DNA of 32,296 nucleotides from Allosalinactinospora lopnorensis (lineage in GTDB: Bacteria; Actinomycetota; Actinomycetes; Streptosporangiales; Streptosporangiaceae), in assembly GCF_000981225.1 (NCBI RefSeq), contig NZ_LAJC01000073.1, positions 1 to 32,296 of the forward strand. Direction: 5' to 3'. The number at the start of each line of letters is the position of its first letter. The first letter of the stretch is position 1. Below are positions 30,972 through 32,296 of this stretch, piece by piece. The notes under the pieces are model-generated. The model did no database searches and was not told where the DNA came from. It saw nothing but the letters and a program-made list of their open reading frames with translations. A program made the translations under genes and the position numbers.

Positions 30972-31826
30972 TCACGAGCGGAGGAAATTGAGAATGGCCG
31001 CCGCGACCGCCTCCGGCTGCTCGACGCCGAGGTCGTGCCCGCCGCCGGGGATCTCGGCCAGGCGCGCGTCCGCCAGGCGGTGGCGCATCCGCGTCGCGGT
31101 CGCCGGCGAGAGCAGCTCGCTGTGCTCGCCCCGCAGGACCAGTGTCGGGACGGTGATCCGGTCGACCGCGTCCCATAGCTGCTCCCCTGTGACCCCTTCG
31201 GTCACGAAGCGGCCGAGCCGGGCCGCGTCGAACCGCCACACCAGCCGGCCGTCGGCACGCGGCACGAGGCTGTGCTCGACGTAGTGCCGGATGAGGGCCT
31301 CGCGGGCGAGCGGGTTGCCGGCCAGCCATTCCCCGACCGCCTGTTCCGGGTCCTCATAGGAGTTGTCGGCCATGGCCTCCAGGATGGACGGCAGTTCCCG
31401 CCTGCCCCAGCCGGAGGTGAGGCTGTCCGGCCCGACGTCGACCACCACCAGCCGCTCGACCAGGTCGGGCCGCTGCGCCGCGCACACCATGGCGATGATC
31501 CCGCCCAGCGAATGGCCGACCAGGGTCACCCGCGCGAGACCGAGCGAGTCCACCAGCCCGATGACGTCGTCGGCCATGCCGGTGGCGGTGTACTCCTCCG
31601 CCCAGTCGGTCCGGCCGTGCCCGCGCTGGTCCACCGCGATCACCCGGAAGCTCTCCGCGAGCTCGGAGGTGAGCGTGTCCCACTCCCGGCAGACCCCCAT
31701 GAGGCCGTGCAGCACCAGCACCGGCGGGGCGGTGGCGGGCCCGGACTCGCGGTAGTGGAACCGCAGCCCGTTGACGTGGACGTAGTCGTCGGAGCCGGTA
31801 CCGGGGGCCGGGCCGGATGTCGTCAT
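30972..31826 (-). CDS. Alpha/beta hydrolase
   Basis: An alpha/beta-hydrolase-fold enzyme of 284 residues; substrate unknown. Seen: VLVLHGLMGVCREWD (about 36-50) with the oxyanion region, AVDQRGHGRTDWAEEYT (about 64-80), nucleophile Ser106 in VGHSLGG, and the catalytic His in IPGGGHDLGVEQPEAV near the end. The acid position reads LRGEHSELLS, so a Glu rather than Asp may serve, as in some close relatives. ATG 31826 is chosen for its GAGGTAG site; the frame is open about 45 codons further up without similarity to the family. No signal peptide. It converges with the TetR gene and is transcribed alone. Confidence 0.83.
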   Translation of the reverse strand: MTTSGPAPGTGSDDYVHVNGLRFHYRESGPATAPPVLVLHGLMGVCREWDTLTSELAESFRVIAVDQRGHGRTDWAEEYTATGMADDVIGLVDSLGLARVTLVGHSLGGIIAMVCAAQRPDLVERLVVVDVGPDSLTSGWGRRELPSILEAMADNSYEDPEQAVGEWLAGNPLAREALIRHYVEHSLVPRADGRLVWRFDAARLGRFVTEGVTGEQLWDAVDRITVPTLVLRGEHSELLSPATATRMRHRLADARLAEIPGGGHDLGVEQPEAVAAAILNFLRS

Positions 31827-31944
31827 GGCTACCTCGATCGGGTGGGGGAACCCATGGCTGGTGACCTCGTGCTTCAGGGTATCGTCCCAGCCCACAGCGC
31901 CGACCGGGGTATGCCGGACGCGCATCGGAGCAGGCGCCGCATGA

Positions 31945-31977
31945 GTGTGGCCCGGGAGCATGTTCCCCGGGCCACAC
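31945..31977 (-). terminator. Perfect 12-bp hairpin terminator
   Basis: GTGTGGCCCGGG (31945-31956) and its exact inverse (31966-31977) enclose a 9-base loop, starting 7 bases after the stop of the minus-strand gene at 31985. No long T-run follows, as often in actinomycete terminators. Confidence 0.65.
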
Positions 31978-31984
31978 CATGGGG

Positions 31985-32296
31985 TCAGGCTGTTCGCGGG
32001 CGGGGACGGGGCGGTAGGCGTCGTGCGGGCCAGTGCCGGGCCGTGCCCGTTTCCCTCGGTAGCGCCGGATGGAATCGGTTGATCGCTTCGGCGAGTTCGG
32101 TGTCGCTGTCGCCGGACAGCAGCACCATGCGACCGGTGTGGGCGGCCCAGTACTGGCCGGTGGTGTCGCCGTGCCAGATGGTCCAGCCGTACCGCCGGTA
32201 GCTACGGCGCAACCGGTGTAGCGCGGAATCGATCGTGGTGGTTGGTTCGGTAGCGGCTGGGGCGGCTGGGGCGGCTGGGGCGGCTGGGGCGGCGGG
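31985..32296 (-). CDS. Uncharacterised protein with Pro-Ala-Ala repeat (start outside window)
   Basis: I do not recognise this family. The frame is open from the window edge, giving 103 visible residues. It begins with a repeated Pro-Ala-Ala stretch (about five copies) encoded by a 9-bp tandem repeat, then TEPTTTIDSALHRLRRSYRRYGW, a compact region with TIWHGDTTGQYWAAH and MVLLSGDSDTELAEAINRF, and a Pro/Arg-rich tail. The compact part (about 60 residues) looks like a small alpha/beta domain, with a flexible linker before it. A TTG at 32212 could start a 75-residue version, but the unbroken frame and the repeat argue for a longer protein reaching beyond the edge. A strong hairpin follows its stop. 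Confidence 0.6.
   Translation of the reverse strand, partial: PAAPAAPAAPAAPAATEPTTTIDSALHRLRRSYRRYGWTIWHGDTTGQYWAAHTGRMVLLSGDSDTELAEAINRFHPALPRETGTARHWPARRLPPRPRPRTA
32253..32296. repeat. 9-bp tandem repeat at the window edge
   Basis: GCGGCTGGG is repeated in exact tandem at 32253, 32262, 32271 and 32280, followed by a partial, slightly changed copy up to the window end. Nine bases keep the reading frame, so copy number can vary without breaking the minus-strand gene. Confidence 0.85.

Overview
The window is GC-rich (broadly 70 percent or more, judged by eye), densely coding actinomycete chromosome. Many starts are GTG, with one TTG. Genes are tightly coupled (ATGA or GTGA overlaps), several starts look leaderless with a TANNNT-like -10 just upstream, and MocR, Lrp and TetR regulators sit beside their targets. 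A Nocardiopsaceae or Streptomyces-like host is plausible, but the genus cannot be fixed from this sequence alone.

Layout. 1-441 is the end of bioD, closed by a clear terminator. 442-1500 is a small accessory patch: a DUF5753 regulator remnant, a HigB/HigA-type toxin-antitoxin pair on the minus strand with a palindromic control site, and a strong 20-bp hairpin. 1518-3577 holds a DUF3291 gene divergent from a MocR-type regulator. 3754-7077 holds acetoacetyl-CoA synthetase and a DUF418/HGSNAT-like membrane protein. 7290-8032 holds ascorbate-type PTS IIB and IIA genes without a visible IIC. 8343-9029 is an unknown gene.

9206-21850 is mainly a nucleoside-salvage region: deoC, an aldehyde dehydrogenase and its truncated paralogue, a GNAT enzyme, purine nucleoside phosphorylase, a PGM2/PMM-like phosphosugar mutase, cytidine deaminase and thymidine phosphorylase. 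Together these could convert (deoxy)nucleosides to bases, pentose phosphates, glyceraldehyde-3-phosphate and acetaldehyde/acetate. Set into it is a 2-oxoacid dehydrogenase-like operon behind a divergent Lrp regulator: E1 alpha, E1 beta, a free 109-residue lipoyl-domain protein and an alpha/beta hydrolase. No classical catalytic E2 core is present. The lipoyl plus hydrolase pair looks like a split version of the AcoC protein of acetoin-cleaving systems, and this is the most interesting system in the window.

22254-23597 is a single unusual acyl-CoA dehydrogenase. 23851-30950 is an operon of an AtuA-like (DUF1446) protein, acyl-CoA carboxylase carboxyltransferase, biotin carboxylase/BCCP, acyl-CoA dehydrogenase and TetR. 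A long palindrome over its promoter is a good candidate TetR operator. The window ends with an alpha/beta hydrolase and an unknown Pro/Ala-repeat gene that runs off the edge, both on the minus strand.

Three single-base frameshifts are visible, one near the 3' end of E1 beta and two in the biotin carboxylase. Each is a missing base, two of them in G-rich runs, so sequencing error must be excluded before either gene is called broken.
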